This document shows, one piece after another, positions 1-9,371 of a stretch of DNA of 64,000 nt. A model generated the notes under the pieces. The model was not told where the DNA came from, did no database searches, and worked only from the letters and a program-made list of their open reading frames with translations. Source of the stretch: UBA6197 sp047638075 (GTDB lineage Bacteria > Pseudomonadota > Alphaproteobacteria > Rhodobacterales > Rhodobacteraceae). Every line of letters begins with the position of its first letter. Position 1 is the stretch's first letter. The position numbers and the translations under genes are program-made. The stretch spans positions 1 to 64,000 of the forward strand of contig NZ_JBLJBV010000099.1 of the NCBI RefSeq assembly GCF_047638075.1, read 5' to 3'.

Positions 1-1495
1 AAAGAAAGGCGGTTTCCTCAAAACTGCGTAGCTTGCGGCTATGGATACGCTCCAGCGGCATCTCGCGCAGCTTCTCCATCGCCCTTATGCCGATCAGCAA
101 ATGGTTAGCCACCTGGGAACGGTAAAATTCAGTTGCCATGCCCGGCAGCTTCAGTTCGCCGTGCAAAGGTTTGTCGGAGACGCACAAAAGCGTGCCGTAG
201 GGCACCCGAAACCGGAAACCGTTGGCAGCAATCGTGGCGCTTTCCATATCCAGCGCGATGGCGCGGCTTTGGCTAAGCCGTTGCACCGGGCCGGACTGGT
301 CGCGCAGCTCCCAGTTGCGGTTGTCGATGGTGGCAACCGTGCCGGTGCGCATGATGCGCTTCAGCTCATACCCCTCCAGTTGGGTCACCTCTTTCACCGC
401 ATCTTCCAGCGCGATCTGAATTTCGGCCAGTGCCGGAATTGGCACCCAGATTGGCAGATCATCATCCAGCACATGATCTTCGCGCAGATAGGCATGGGCC
501 AGCACGAAATCACCCAGCCGCTGGCTGTTGCGCAGGCCGGCACAATGGCCAACCATCATCCAGGCATGGGGGCGCAACACCGCAATGTGGTCTGTTGCGG
601 TTTTGGCGTTACTGGGGCCGACGCCGATATTGACCAGCGTTATCCCCTGCCCATGCGGACGTTTGAGGTGATAACTGGGCATCTGCGGCAGCTTGTCGGG
701 ATGGGCCAACGGCTCATCGGCACTGGTGATTACCGCATTGCCCGGCCCCACAAACTTCGTATAGCCCGAGTGCGGATCTGCCAGCATCCGCCGGGCCACC
801 GTCTCGAATTCCTCGACATAGAACTGATAGTTGGTGAACAGCACATGGTTCTGGAAATGCTCAGGCTTGGTGGCGGTGTAATGCGCCAGCCGCGCCAGTG
901 AATAATCTATCCGCTGCGCGGTGAAGGGGCCAAGATGGCCTGACCCGTCTTCGTTTGGCAGGGCAGTGCTGTTGACGATATCATCATTGGTGGTGGTCAG
1001 GTCCGGCACGTCGAAAACGTCGCGCAGCGGAAAGTCCAGCACCCCCTCTTGCGGCACGTTCACTTCGGGTTTGGCGGCAACGGCAAAATGCACCGGCATC
1101 GGTGTGGACGAAAGACCCACCTGTACCGGCACCCCGTGATTATGCATCAGATGGCCCAACTGCTGTTCCAGATAGTAGCGAAACAGGTCCGGCCGGGTGA
1201 TTGTGGCCACATAGGTGCCCGGTGCCGCAACATGGCCAAACGACAGACGGTTGTCAGACTTGGCATGGCTAGTCGTCGTTAAGCGAACCTCGGGGTAATA
1301 GGCCCGAAACCGCGCCAAAGGCCGCCCAGAGCGCAGGGTTTCATTGAACTTTTCCAGCAAAAACCCGGTTGCTTGTTGGTAAAGTATCTGTAGCCGCGCA
1401 ACCGCCTCGGCGGGGTCTGTGAAAATCTCGGGGGTGGCCGGGGGCGGGGTCATTATTGTCAGATGTTCGGTCGTGTTCATTTGATTTTCTTCCAT
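1..1495 (-). CDS. amn: AMP nucleosidase, 3' end cut by window edge
   Basis: Cleaves the N-glycosidic bond of AMP to give adenine and ribose 5-phosphate (purine salvage, cytoplasm). The minus-strand frame is open from an ATG at 1495 to the left edge, at least 498 codons; the E. coli enzyme is about 484 residues, so only a few residues should be missing. The translation carries the long N-terminal AMP nucleosidase region (YLEQQLGHLMHNHGVPVQVG) and the C-terminal phosphorylase-like part (LVNIGVGPSNAKTATDH, AIALDMESATIAANGFRF). Later in-frame ATGs at 1480 and 1453 are alternative starts. It lies 26 bp downstream of adenine deaminase on the same strand, which would deaminate the adenine released here. 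Family assignment is firm. Confidence 0.9.
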   Translation of the reverse strand, partial: MEENQMNTTEHLTIMTPPPATPEIFTDPAEAVARLQILYQQATGFLLEKFNETLRSGRPLARFRAYYPEVRLTTTSHAKSDNRLSFGHVAAPGTYVATITRPDLFRYYLEQQLGHLMHNHGVPVQVGLSSTPMPVHFAVAAKPEVNVPQEGVLDFPLRDVFDVPDLTTTNDDIVNSTALPNEDGSGHLGPFTAQRIDYSLARLAHYTATKPEHFQNHVLFTNYQFYVEEFETVARRMLADPHSGYTKFVGPGNAVITSADEPLAHPDKLPQMPSYHLKRPHGQGITLVNIGVGPSNAKTATDHIAVLRPHAWMMVGHCAGLRNSQRLGDFVLAHAYLREDHVLDDDLPIWVPIPALAEIQIALEDAVKEVTQLEGYELKRIMRTGTVATIDNRNWELRDQSGPVQRLSQSRAIALDMESATIAANGFRFRVPYGTLLCVSDKPLHGELKLPGMATEFYRSQVANHLLIGIRAMEKLREMPLERIHSRKLRSFEETAFL

Positions 1496-1521
1496 GGCCG
1501 AAACGTCAGCGGGGCGGGGCG

Positions 1522-3354
1522 TCATGCCTCGCCCGGTTCTTTGAACAGCGGGGTCAGCTGAAACCGTGTCACATCGACCAGCCCCAGATCCGAGATCCGT
1601 ATTTCAGGGATCACTACCAGCGCCAACAGGCTGTGCTGCATATAGGCATTGTTCAGGGAGCAGCCGCATTCGGCCATCGCGGCCACCATGCGCTGCGCGG
1701 CAGCGGCCACCTTGGCGGCAGGGGCGTCCGACATCAGCCCGGCGATCGGCAGCGGCACGGCGGCAATTTCCGCCCCGTCCTTCCAGACCGTGATGCCTCC
1801 GCCCATCTCGCCCAGACGGTTCGCCGCGGCGGCCATCATTTCGCGGTCGGTCCCAACCACGATCATGTGGTGGCTGTCATGCGCAACGGTAGAGCCCATC
1901 GCCATGCGCCCCTGATAGCCAAAGCCCGACACAAACCCGTTGACCACCCCGCCGGTGCCCCGGTGCCGTTCCACCAGCGCGATCTGGGCGATATCAATGG
2001 CGGGGTCGGCGGATACCAGCCCCTCGGCCACGCCCAACTCTGCGGTCAGCGCCTTGGTTGGTGCTTGATTCTCAACAACGCCAATCACCCGCGCGGTAAC
2101 GGTATTGGCGCCCCCGGGGGCGCGGATTGCAAAATCGTCCGCCGTCAGCCGCTTGCCAAGGTTCACCGTTTGCCGCGCCGCTGCGGGCCAGTCGTAATGC
2201 GGGCAGGGCACCTTCAGCACCCCATCTTTTGCGACAGTCACGCCGCGCGCGATCACCTGCTCAATCGGCAGCGTGCGCAGATCCGAGGTCAGGATCATAT
2301 CCGCCCGCCGCCCCGGCGTGATACTGCCCAATTCGCGTTCAAGCCCGAAATGGGTGGCGGTGTTGATCGTGCACATCTGAAGCGCGATCAGCGGGTCGCA
2401 ACCGCAGGCGATTGCGTGGCGCAAAACGCGGTTCATATGTCCCTCATTCACCAGCGTGCCAGAGTGGCAATCGTCAGTGCACAAGATAAAGCTGCGCGGA
2501 TCAAGGCCGCGTTCCGTCACCGCCGTGATCTGCGTTTCCACATCATACCACGCCGACCCCAGCCGCATCATTGACCGCATCCCCTGGCGCACGCGCGCGA
2601 TGGCATCGGTCTCGCAGGTGCCTTCGTGGTCGTCGGCGGCGCCGCCCGCGACATAGGCGGCAAAGCGGTGGCCCAGATCGGGGCTGGCGTAATGGCCGCC
2701 CACGGTTTTGCCCGCGCGCATCGTGGCGGCCATTTCGGCCAGCATCTTGGCATCGCCCGCCACCACACCGGGGAAGTTCATCATCTCGCCCAGACCGATG
2801 ATGCCGGGCCAGCCCATTGCCTCGGCCACATCCTCGGCGGAAATCTCAAAGCCCGTCGTCTCAAGCCCCGGCGCCGAGGGGGCGCAGCTAGGCATCTGGG
2901 TAAAGATGTTGACGGGCTGCAATGCGGCCTCGTCATGCATCATCCGCACCCCGGAAAGGCCCAGCACATTGGCAATTTCGTGCGGGTCGGTGAACATCGT
3001 TGTGGTGCCATGCGGAATGACGGCGGCGGCAAATTCTGCCGGGGTCAGCATGCCGCTTTCGATATGCATATGCCCATCGACCAGACCGGGGATCATATAG
3101 CGGCCTTCGGCCTCGATCACCTTGGTGTCGGGGCCGATGCAATGGCCCGCATCCGGCCCGATATAGGCGAACCGCCCGGCCACTACCGCCACATCATGGC
3201 CCGGCAGCACCTCGCGCGTGTGAACATTGACCCATTGCCCGCCGCGGATCACCAGATCGGCAGGCACCCGGCCCATGGCGACGGCAATAAGCTGCGGCGC
3301 GGCCTCGGCCCAGGATTTCAAAGAATTTATCGTTTCCATGCCGAAACCTGCCAC
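1522..3354 (-). CDS. ade: Adenine deaminase
   Basis: Converts adenine to hypoxanthine and ammonia. At 610 residues it has the usual length for bacterial adenine deaminases of the amidohydrolase superfamily. The metal-binding amidohydrolase signature is visible (PGLVDGHMHIESGMLTP) and is followed by GTTTMFTDPHEIANV. The metal-dependent core continues with the segments CTDDCHSGTLVNEGHMN and GRRADMILTSDL, and the C-terminal family-specific domain has AHDSHHMIVVGTDREMM. It is the first gene of a minus-strand pair with AMP nucleosidase, 26 bp apart, so the pair would run AMP to adenine to hypoxanthine. Confidence 0.95.
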   Translation of the reverse strand: MAGFGMETINSLKSWAEAAPQLIAVAMGRVPADLVIRGGQWVNVHTREVLPGHDVAVVAGRFAYIGPDAGHCIGPDTKVIEAEGRYMIPGLVDGHMHIESGMLTPAEFAAAVIPHGTTTMFTDPHEIANVLGLSGVRMMHDEAALQPVNIFTQMPSCAPSAPGLETTGFEISAEDVAEAMGWPGIIGLGEMMNFPGVVAGDAKMLAEMAATMRAGKTVGGHYASPDLGHRFAAYVAGGAADDHEGTCETDAIARVRQGMRSMMRLGSAWYDVETQITAVTERGLDPRSFILCTDDCHSGTLVNEGHMNRVLRHAIACGCDPLIALQMCTINTATHFGLERELGSITPGRRADMILTSDLRTLPIEQVIARGVTVAKDGVLKVPCPHYDWPAAARQTVNLGKRLTADDFAIRAPGGANTVTARVIGVVENQAPTKALTAELGVAEGLVSADPAIDIAQIALVERHRGTGGVVNGFVSGFGYQGRMAMGSTVAHDSHHMIVVGTDREMMAAAANRLGEMGGGITVWKDGAEIAAVPLPIAGLMSDAPAAKVAAAAQRMVAAMAECGCSLNNAYMQHSLLALVVIPEIRISDLGLVDVTRFQLTPLFKEPGEA

Positions 3355-3438
3355 CTTGACGCCCCCCTTTCAAGTGACGTTGTGATGACAGACCCCGTGC
3401 GCTATCAACGCGGCAGGATTGGGCAGAAAGGCGCCGCG

Positions 3439-4296
3439 ATGAAAACGCTTCTTTCACTGGGCCATGGGTATTCGGCGGCAGCACTTGCGCGGGTGTTGCA
3501 GCCGCAGGGCTGGCAGGTGATTGGCACCACCCGCACGCAAGGCCGCGCCAAGGCGCTGGCCGCTGACGGGGTTCAGCCGGTGATCTGGCCCGGCACGCCG
3601 CTGGCCCCCCATCTGGCGCGTGCGACGCATGTGCTGACCTCGGTTGCGCCCGGCCCCTCAGGTGATCCGGTGCTGGAGGCCGAGTCTGCCGCCATCACCG
3701 CCGCCGCACCGCATCTGGAATGGCTGGGCTATCTGTCAACTACCGGGGTTTATGGCGACCATCAGGGCGGCTGGGTTGATGAGGCAACGCCCCTGACCCC
3801 CACGACCAACCGTGGCCGGGCCCGTGTGTTGGCTGAATCCGCCTGGCAGAGGCTGGCCGAAAGCGCGGGGCTACCGCTTCATATCTTCCGGCTGGCGGGT
3901 ATCTACGGCCCCGGTCGCGGCCCGTTTGAAAAGGTCCGCGATCGCACCGCGCGCCGCATCATCAAACCGGGTCAGGTGTTCTCGCGGATCCATGTCGACG
4001 ACATCGCCGCGACACTGGCGGCCAGCATCGCGCGGCCCCGCCCCGGCGCGATCTATAACGTCTGCGATGATGACCCGGCCCCCCCCGAGGATGTGCTGGC
4101 CCATGCCGCCACACTTTTAGGCCTGCCGCTGCCCCCCGCCATAGCCTATGACGCCGCCGTGATGAGCCCGATGGCGCGCAGCTTTTACGCTGAATCAAAG
4201 CGCGTTCGAAATACCCTGATCAAGGATGAACTGGGCGTGACCCTGCGCTACCCCGATTACCGCACCGGGTTGGCCGCGCTGCTGGCCGCCGACTAA
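3439..4296 (+). CDS. NAD(P)-dependent epimerase/SDR-like protein (YeeZ type)
   Basis: A 285-residue Rossmann-fold protein of the extended SDR type. The N-terminus MKTLLSLGHGYSAAALA is the short, slightly divergent nucleotide-binding loop seen in the YeeZ subgroup. A further SDR motif is LSTTGVYGDHQGGWVDE, and the middle part has FRLAGIYGPGRGPFEKV. The usual catalytic YxxxK is not obvious, so enzymatic activity is uncertain. The frame is open much further upstream, but that part is antisense to adenine deaminase; the ATG at 3439 follows an AAAGG and begins at the conserved fold. It converges on the Na/Pi cotransporter gene and the two stop codons overlap by 4 bp. Confidence 0.75.
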   Translation: MKTLLSLGHGYSAAALARVLQPQGWQVIGTTRTQGRAKALAADGVQPVIWPGTPLAPHLARATHVLTSVAPGPSGDPVLEAESAAITAAAPHLEWLGYLSTTGVYGDHQGGWVDEATPLTPTTNRGRARVLAESAWQRLAESAGLPLHIFRLAGIYGPGRGPFEKVRDRTARRIIKPGQVFSRIHVDDIAATLAASIARPRPGAIYNVCDDDPAPPEDVLAHAATLLGLPLPPAIAYDAAVMSPMARSFYAESKRVRNTLIKDELGVTLRYPDYRTGLAALLAAD

Positions 4297-5960
4297 CGGG
4301 CGGCCCCCGACAGGCGGCTGGACAGCAAATCCCCCGATTCCGCCAGAATAGGGTAGGCCGCCATCGAAAACGCCGTGTTCACCGTTTTCAGCGCGCGCAG
4401 CGTTTCTTGATGGATGTTCGACGTCTCGATACTTTCTGCCAGCCCCTGTTGCAGCCGCCCCAGATGCGAGCGCTGCAGCGCCTGCTCAATATCGCGGACG
4501 GCCTCTTTCTCGGCCACCAGTTCGCGCGCGGCATCAGGCTCCAACGTCATCAGCACGTTCAGCGCCAGTTGCACATTGGATAGCACTCGGTCATGAAAAT
4601 CGCGGATTTCACGCCAGCCAGCATCAGAAAACGCGACCCCGCCCAGGTGCAACCGCCGTGCAAGCCCCAGCATCGAGCGGGCAATCGCATCGCTTGCCGC
4701 CTCAAGGTTGATGGCGATCGTTGACAGATCAATGCTTCGTGTCGCTGTTTCTTCATCAAGCTTGGCCCGATTGATCTGTGCCAGATACAGTTTGGTTTCA
4801 AAATGCATCCGGTCCACGGCCTTTTGTTGCGCCTCAATGGCGGCGGCGGTGGCGTCATCCCAATGGTCATACATATTGATGGCCGAGCGCAGCATCGCCT
4901 CGATCTCTTCTCCGATGCGCAACACTTCGCGGGCGGCGCAGGCGATTGCACGGTCGGGTATGTCCAGCGCAACGGGATCCAGCGCCGACACCCGCTGTAG
5001 CGCCGCTGCCGGGTCAGGTTTGGGCGGCAGTAGTGCGGTGGCGGCGCGGGTAACAGGCCCGGCCAGCGGTATCAACGCCAGGGCCAGCACCAGATTGAAC
5101 GCCAAATGCAGATTGATGACTATCCGTGCGGGGGTTGCCCCCAGCCAGTCCAACGGCGGGTTGAACACAAAGATCGAACCCAGCACCAGCGCAGCCCCAC
5201 CGCCGCGCAGCACCAGATTGGCAACCACCACCCGCCGCGCCTCCAAGGGTTGCGCCAGGGTCAACACATAGGCAATGAACGATCCGCCCAGGTTTGCACC
5301 CAGGACCATCGCCACCGCCGCGGGCACGGGCATCACCCCTTGCAGCACCAACGTCACATAAAGCAGCACCGCCGCAACCGAACTGTGGACCACCCAGGCA
5401 AACAGCGCCCCCAGCACAAACGCCGTCAGCAGATCGCGCCCCAGATACCCCATGGCGGTTGCCATGCCGGGGCTGTCGCGCAGCGGTTCGGTCGCCTCCC
5501 GGATCATGTCCAGCGATACGAAAATCAGCGACAGGCCAATCAGTATCCGGCCAACCTGACGTATACGGCGGTCCTGCCCGCGCAAGAACAACACAACCCC
5601 CAGCAATAGCAGCACCGGCACCAGCCAGCTTTGCCGCACCAGCAAGATCTGCGCCACCACTGCCGACCCCAGATCTGCGCCCAACAGCATCACCAGCGCC
5701 GCAGAGGCCACAATCGTGCCGCTGGCGGCAAAATTTGCCACCAGTATCGTCACCGCGGTTGAGCTTTGTAACATTACCGCCGCGATGACACCGGTTCCCG
5801 CCGCCATCAGCCGGCTTTCCGATGACCGCCGTAGCCAGCGCCGCAGTTGCACGGAAAATGCCCGCTCGACCCCGGTGCGCACCAACCGCACCGCCCAGAT
5901 CAGCAGGGCGGCGGCGCCAGCCACATGCAATACAAACAAAAGGGGGCTGGTTGTCTCCAA
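4293..5960 (-). CDS. Na/Pi cotransporter family protein with PhoU-like C-terminus
   Basis: Predicted inner-membrane sodium-dependent phosphate transporter, 555 residues. The N-terminal half has two Na/Pi repeats with the family-typical glutamine-serine motif (GVIAAVMLQSSTAVTILVAN, and VVHSSVAAVLLYV in the second repeat). The C-terminal part (about residues 335-545) is a helical PhoU-like domain, as is common for bacterial members. The start is a TTG at 5960 preceded by AGGA, because the first membrane helix begins immediately afterwards and no ATG fits. Phosphate as substrate follows from family membership only; there is no pho gene nearby. Confidence 0.85.
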   Translation of the reverse strand: METTSPLLFVLHVAGAAALLIWAVRLVRTGVERAFSVQLRRWLRRSSESRLMAAGTGVIAAVMLQSSTAVTILVANFAASGTIVASAALVMLLGADLGSAVVAQILLVRQSWLVPVLLLLGVVLFLRGQDRRIRQVGRILIGLSLIFVSLDMIREATEPLRDSPGMATAMGYLGRDLLTAFVLGALFAWVVHSSVAAVLLYVTLVLQGVMPVPAAVAMVLGANLGGSFIAYVLTLAQPLEARRVVVANLVLRGGGAALVLGSIFVFNPPLDWLGATPARIVINLHLAFNLVLALALIPLAGPVTRAATALLPPKPDPAAALQRVSALDPVALDIPDRAIACAAREVLRIGEEIEAMLRSAINMYDHWDDATAAAIEAQQKAVDRMHFETKLYLAQINRAKLDEETATRSIDLSTIAINLEAASDAIARSMLGLARRLHLGGVAFSDAGWREIRDFHDRVLSNVQLALNVLMTLEPDAARELVAEKEAVRDIEQALQRSHLGRLQQGLAESIETSNIHQETLRALKTVNTAFSMAAYPILAESGDLLSSRLSGAAR

Positions 5961-6034
5961 GGTGTCTTCCTGCTTCTATCTTGGGGCACGCTTTGTCGTA
6001 TGCCCGTACTTTGCTGTCATTTGGTCGAATTCTG

Positions 6035-6058
6035 TTGCCAGTTATGCGCAGATGGCAA
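6035..6058. promoter_or_regulatory. Inverted repeat upstream of the iron-type ABC operon
   Basis: TTGCCA and TGGCAA form 6-bp arms separated by 12 bp, about 68 bp upstream of the start of the binding-protein gene. The location between two divergent genes suits an operator, but the arms are short and no regulator is adjacent. Confidence 0.25.
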
Positions 6059-6125
6059 TAGGCTTCCATGAAATGCGTAACAAAATCACGCGACTTAGAT
6101 GTTTCATCATCCTGGGGAGGATACC

Positions 6126-7151
6126 ATGACAAAGAACGCTCTTGGCGTTTCCGTAGCGGCGCTTGCTCTGGCGCTTGGTGCGCAGGCGGCTCAGGCCGAA
6201 CGGCTAAGCCTTTATTGCTCGCCGCAAGAGGAGTGGTGCCAGATCATGGCCCGCACCTTTGAAGAGACGACGGGCATCACCGTGGACATGACGCGCAAAT
6301 CCTCGGGCGAGACCTATGCCCAGATCAAAGCTGAATCCTCGAACCCCAAAGGCGATATCTGGTGGGGCGGCACGGGGGATCCGCATCTGCAGGCCGCCGA
6401 AGAAGACCTGACCGAACCCTATATCTCGCCGATGCGGGACCAGTTGCACCCATGGGCCATTGCGCAGGCAAAAGCGGCGAATGATAAAACCATCGGCGTT
6501 TATTCCGGCGCGTTGGGCTTTGGCTATAACACGACCTTGCTGGCGGCCAACAATCTGCCCGAACCGAAATGCTGGGAAGACCTGACCAAGCCCGAATTCA
6601 AGGGCCAGATCCAGATTGCCAACCCCAATTCCTCGGGCACCGCCTATACGATGCTGGCCACTATGGTGCAGCTTTTTGGCGAAGATAAGGGCTTTGACTA
6701 TATGAAGCGCCTTCATGCCAATGTGAACCAATACACCAAATCCGGTTCCGCGCCGATCAAGGCTGCTGGACAGGGCGAAACCACGGTGGGCATCGTGTTT
6801 TTGCATGATGCGGTCGCACAAACCGTAGCGGGTTTTCCGATTGTCAGCGTCGCCCCCTGCGAAGGCACCGGGTATGAGATTGGTTCAATGTCGATCATCA
6901 AGGGCGCACGCAACATGGACGCGGCCAAAAAGTTCTATGACTGGGCGCTGACCAAAGAGGCCCAGGATCTGGCGCTTCAGGTCAATGCGTTTCAGGTGAT
7001 GTCAAACGTGAACGCCGCGAAATCGGAATTTGCGCCGGATATGTCGGCAATCAAGCTGATCGATTATGACTTCAAGAAATACGGCGCCAGCGATGAACGC
7101 CGCCGCCTGCTGGAAAAGTGGGATAACGAAGTCTCCACCCTGCCGCAATAA
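6126..7151 (+). CDS. ABC transporter periplasmic binding protein (iron-type)
   Basis: A 341-residue extracytoplasmic solute-binding protein of the ferric-iron (AfuA/FutA-like) group. A typical Sec signal peptide occupies about residues 1-24, ending AQAAQAERLSLY. The mature part opens with LYCSPQEEWCQIM and includes GDIWWGGTGDPHLQAA and ALGFGYNTTLLA. The start at 6126 has GGGGAGG just upstream. It is followed 5 bp later by the permease. The two adjacent tyrosines near the C-terminus that bind Fe(III) in FbpA are not evident, so another substrate such as a phosphonate or Fe-chelate is possible. Confidence 0.8.
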   Translation: MTKNALGVSVAALALALGAQAAQAERLSLYCSPQEEWCQIMARTFEETTGITVDMTRKSSGETYAQIKAESSNPKGDIWWGGTGDPHLQAAEEDLTEPYISPMRDQLHPWAIAQAKAANDKTIGVYSGALGFGYNTTLLAANNLPEPKCWEDLTKPEFKGQIQIANPNSSGTAYTMLATMVQLFGEDKGFDYMKRLHANVNQYTKSGSAPIKAAGQGETTVGIVFLHDAVAQTVAGFPIVSVAPCEGTGYEIGSMSIIKGARNMDAAKKFYDWALTKEAQDLALQVNAFQVMSNVNAAKSEFAPDMSAIKLIDYDFKKYGASDERRRLLEKWDNEVSTLPQ

Positions 7152-7156
7152 TCCCC

Positions 7157-9370
7157 TTGCGGACCCTCGCCCCTGAAAAAACCACTTACCCGGTTCTGAT
7201 CTTCTGGATCATCGCCGGGTGGGTCGGTATCGCCCTTCTTCCTTGGTATGGGGTCGAAGCGTTCTGGCGGTTCGCCTGGCTGTCGCGCGGCTGGCCAACC
7301 GACCCTGACTATGCCCCCGCCGCGGTTCTGGTGGCGATGGGGCAAAAGCTGTGGCTGGCGCCGATGCTTTTGGCGATGGCTGCGCCGTTCATGGTGATCG
7401 GGCGGCGCAAGACCGACCCCCTTTATGCCCGCGTACTGATCCTTGCCGGGGGTTTTGGCTTTGCGTGGCTGGTGGCGCAGGGGTTGGGCATTGGCTTGCA
7501 CGGCTGGACCGCCCCTTGGCTAGAGGCGCTGTTTGGCCCGCTGGGAACCCGTCAGTTCGGCATGGGCTACGGCGCGCTGATTACCGCGTCGGCCTTTTTG
7601 TTTCTGTTTACCCAAGGCATTGCCGCGCGGGGTGCGGTCGGCGGCGATGTGTTTGTCACAGGCGCGATTGGCGGCGTGATCGCGGTGGTCACGATCTTTG
7701 TATTCTACCCGATTTTCATCATGATGATGTCGGCTTTCGCGGTTCAGGGCGGTGGCTATTCGCTGAGCGAATTTTTCGGAAAGATGTTTTCCGAACGGAT
7801 CTGGGGGCTGGGCTGCCTAAGCGGCACGCGCTGCGGTGTGGCGTGGAATTCGCTGTTTCTGGCGGTGCTGGTGGGGGTGCTGACCACGCTGTTGGGGCTG
7901 GTGTTCGCGCTGGTGCTGACGCGGTCGGGGTTTCGCTACAAAGGCGCACTTCGGGCGCTGACGGTGCTGCCGATCATCACCCCGCCCTTCGTCATCGGTC
8001 TGGCCATCATCCTGCTATTCGGCCTTTCGGGCGCCATTACCACCTGGACTGCAGATCTGTTCGGTATCCGCCCCACGCGCTGGGTTTACGGTATGCCCGG
8101 TATTCTGATCGCGCAGGTTCTGGCCTTTACCCCCATCGCCTTTCTGGTGCTGATCGGTGTCGTCGAAGGCGTCAGCCCGTCAATGGAGGAGGCCGCCCAG
8201 ACGCTTCGCGCCAACCGCTGGCAGACCTTCCGCACCATATCCTTGCCGCTTATGCGCCCCGGCCTGGCCAATGCCTTCTTGCTGGGGTTCATCGAATCCA
8301 TGGCCGATTTTGGCAACCCGCTGGTGCTGGGCGGCAACTTTGACGTGCTTTCGACCGAGATCTTTTTTGCCATCGTCGGCGCGCAATATGACCAAAGCCG
8401 CGCGGCGATTCTGGCGATGGTGCTTTTGACCTTCACGCTGGGCGCGTTTTATCTGCAACGGTTCTGGCTGGGCCGCAAAAGCTATACCACCGTCACCGGC
8501 AAGGGCGATGCAGGGGTGCACCCGGCCATGCCCGCCGGGCTGGCGATCCCTGTCTATGTCATCGCGGCGCTATGGGTTGCGTTCACCGTGGTGATTTACG
8601 GGATGATCCTTTACGGGTCGGTCGTGCAGCTTTGGGGGGTGAATAATACGATCACCCTCAAACACTATGTCACCGCCTTCAGGGTCTCGCTTGACGATAG
8701 TGGCATCCGCTGGACGGGTTCGGCGTGGGGCAGTTTCTTTACCACGCTGGTGATTTCGACCCTCGCGGCGCCGTTGACTGCCGCCATTGGCCTGATCACC
8801 GCCTATCTGCTGACGCGGCAACGATTCGCCGGAAAACGGGCGTTTGAGTTTGGCACGATGCTGTCTTTCGCCATTCCCGGCACGGTAATCGGCGTCAGCT
8901 ACATTCTGGCGTTCAACGTCCCCCCGATCGAGATTACCGGTACCGGGTTGATCCTGATTGTAAGCTTTGTGTTCCGCAATATGCCGGTGGGGGTGCGCGC
9001 GGGTATCGCCTCGATGTCGCAGTTGGATAAATCGCTGGACGAATCCTCGCTGACGCTGGGGGCAAATTCGTGGCAAACCTTCCGCCGGATAATCCTGCCG
9101 CTGCTGCGTCCAGCGATTCTTGCGGCACTGGTCTATAGTTTCGTGCGGGCGATGACGGCCATTTCGGCAGTGATTTTCCTTGTGTCGGCGCGCTACGACA
9201 TGGCCACCAGCTATATCATCGGTCGGGTTGAAAATAACGACTACGGCCTTGCCATCGCCTATTCCACCGCGCTGATCTTTGTCATGCTGGCGGCGGTCGG
9301 GCTTTTGCAAATTCTGGTCGGTCGCACGAAGATCGGGCGCCGCACCAGCCATGACACCAAAGGAGCCTGA
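7157..9370 (+). CDS. Iron-type ABC transporter permease, double length
   Basis: A 737-residue inner-membrane protein with two binding-protein-dependent permease domains in one chain, as in the AfuB/FbpB group. The EAA-loop motifs that contact the ATPase are visible twice: EEAAQTLRANRWQTFRTI near residue 345 and DESSLTLGANSWQTFRRI near residue 630. The start is a TTG 5 bp after the stop of the binding-protein gene; it is chosen because the first hydrophobic helix (YPVLIFWIIAGWVGIALL) begins there and no ATG precedes it. The ribosome-binding site is poor, so translation probably depends on coupling with the gene before it. Confidence 0.85.
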   Translation: MRTLAPEKTTYPVLIFWIIAGWVGIALLPWYGVEAFWRFAWLSRGWPTDPDYAPAAVLVAMGQKLWLAPMLLAMAAPFMVIGRRKTDPLYARVLILAGGFGFAWLVAQGLGIGLHGWTAPWLEALFGPLGTRQFGMGYGALITASAFLFLFTQGIAARGAVGGDVFVTGAIGGVIAVVTIFVFYPIFIMMMSAFAVQGGGYSLSEFFGKMFSERIWGLGCLSGTRCGVAWNSLFLAVLVGVLTTLLGLVFALVLTRSGFRYKGALRALTVLPIITPPFVIGLAIILLFGLSGAITTWTADLFGIRPTRWVYGMPGILIAQVLAFTPIAFLVLIGVVEGVSPSMEEAAQTLRANRWQTFRTISLPLMRPGLANAFLLGFIESMADFGNPLVLGGNFDVLSTEIFFAIVGAQYDQSRAAILAMVLLTFTLGAFYLQRFWLGRKSYTTVTGKGDAGVHPAMPAGLAIPVYVIAALWVAFTVVIYGMILYGSVVQLWGVNNTITLKHYVTAFRVSLDDSGIRWTGSAWGSFFTTLVISTLAAPLTAAIGLITAYLLTRQRFAGKRAFEFGTMLSFAIPGTVIGVSYILAFNVPPIEITGTGLILIVSFVFRNMPVGVRAGIASMSQLDKSLDESSLTLGANSWQTFRRIILPLLRPAILAALVYSFVRAMTAISAVIFLVSARYDMATSYIIGRVENNDYGLAIAYSTALIFVMLAAVGLLQILVGRTKIGRRTSHDTKGA

Positions 9371-9371
9371 C

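Noticed and set aside
41..901. Long plus-strand open frame of 286 codons
   Set aside because: It is antisense to AMP nucleosidase and its translation shows no family features; high GC gives such shadow frames.
2626..3438. Upstream extension of the epimerase-like frame
   Set aside because: It is antisense to adenine deaminase and has no SDR features; the fold starts at 3439.
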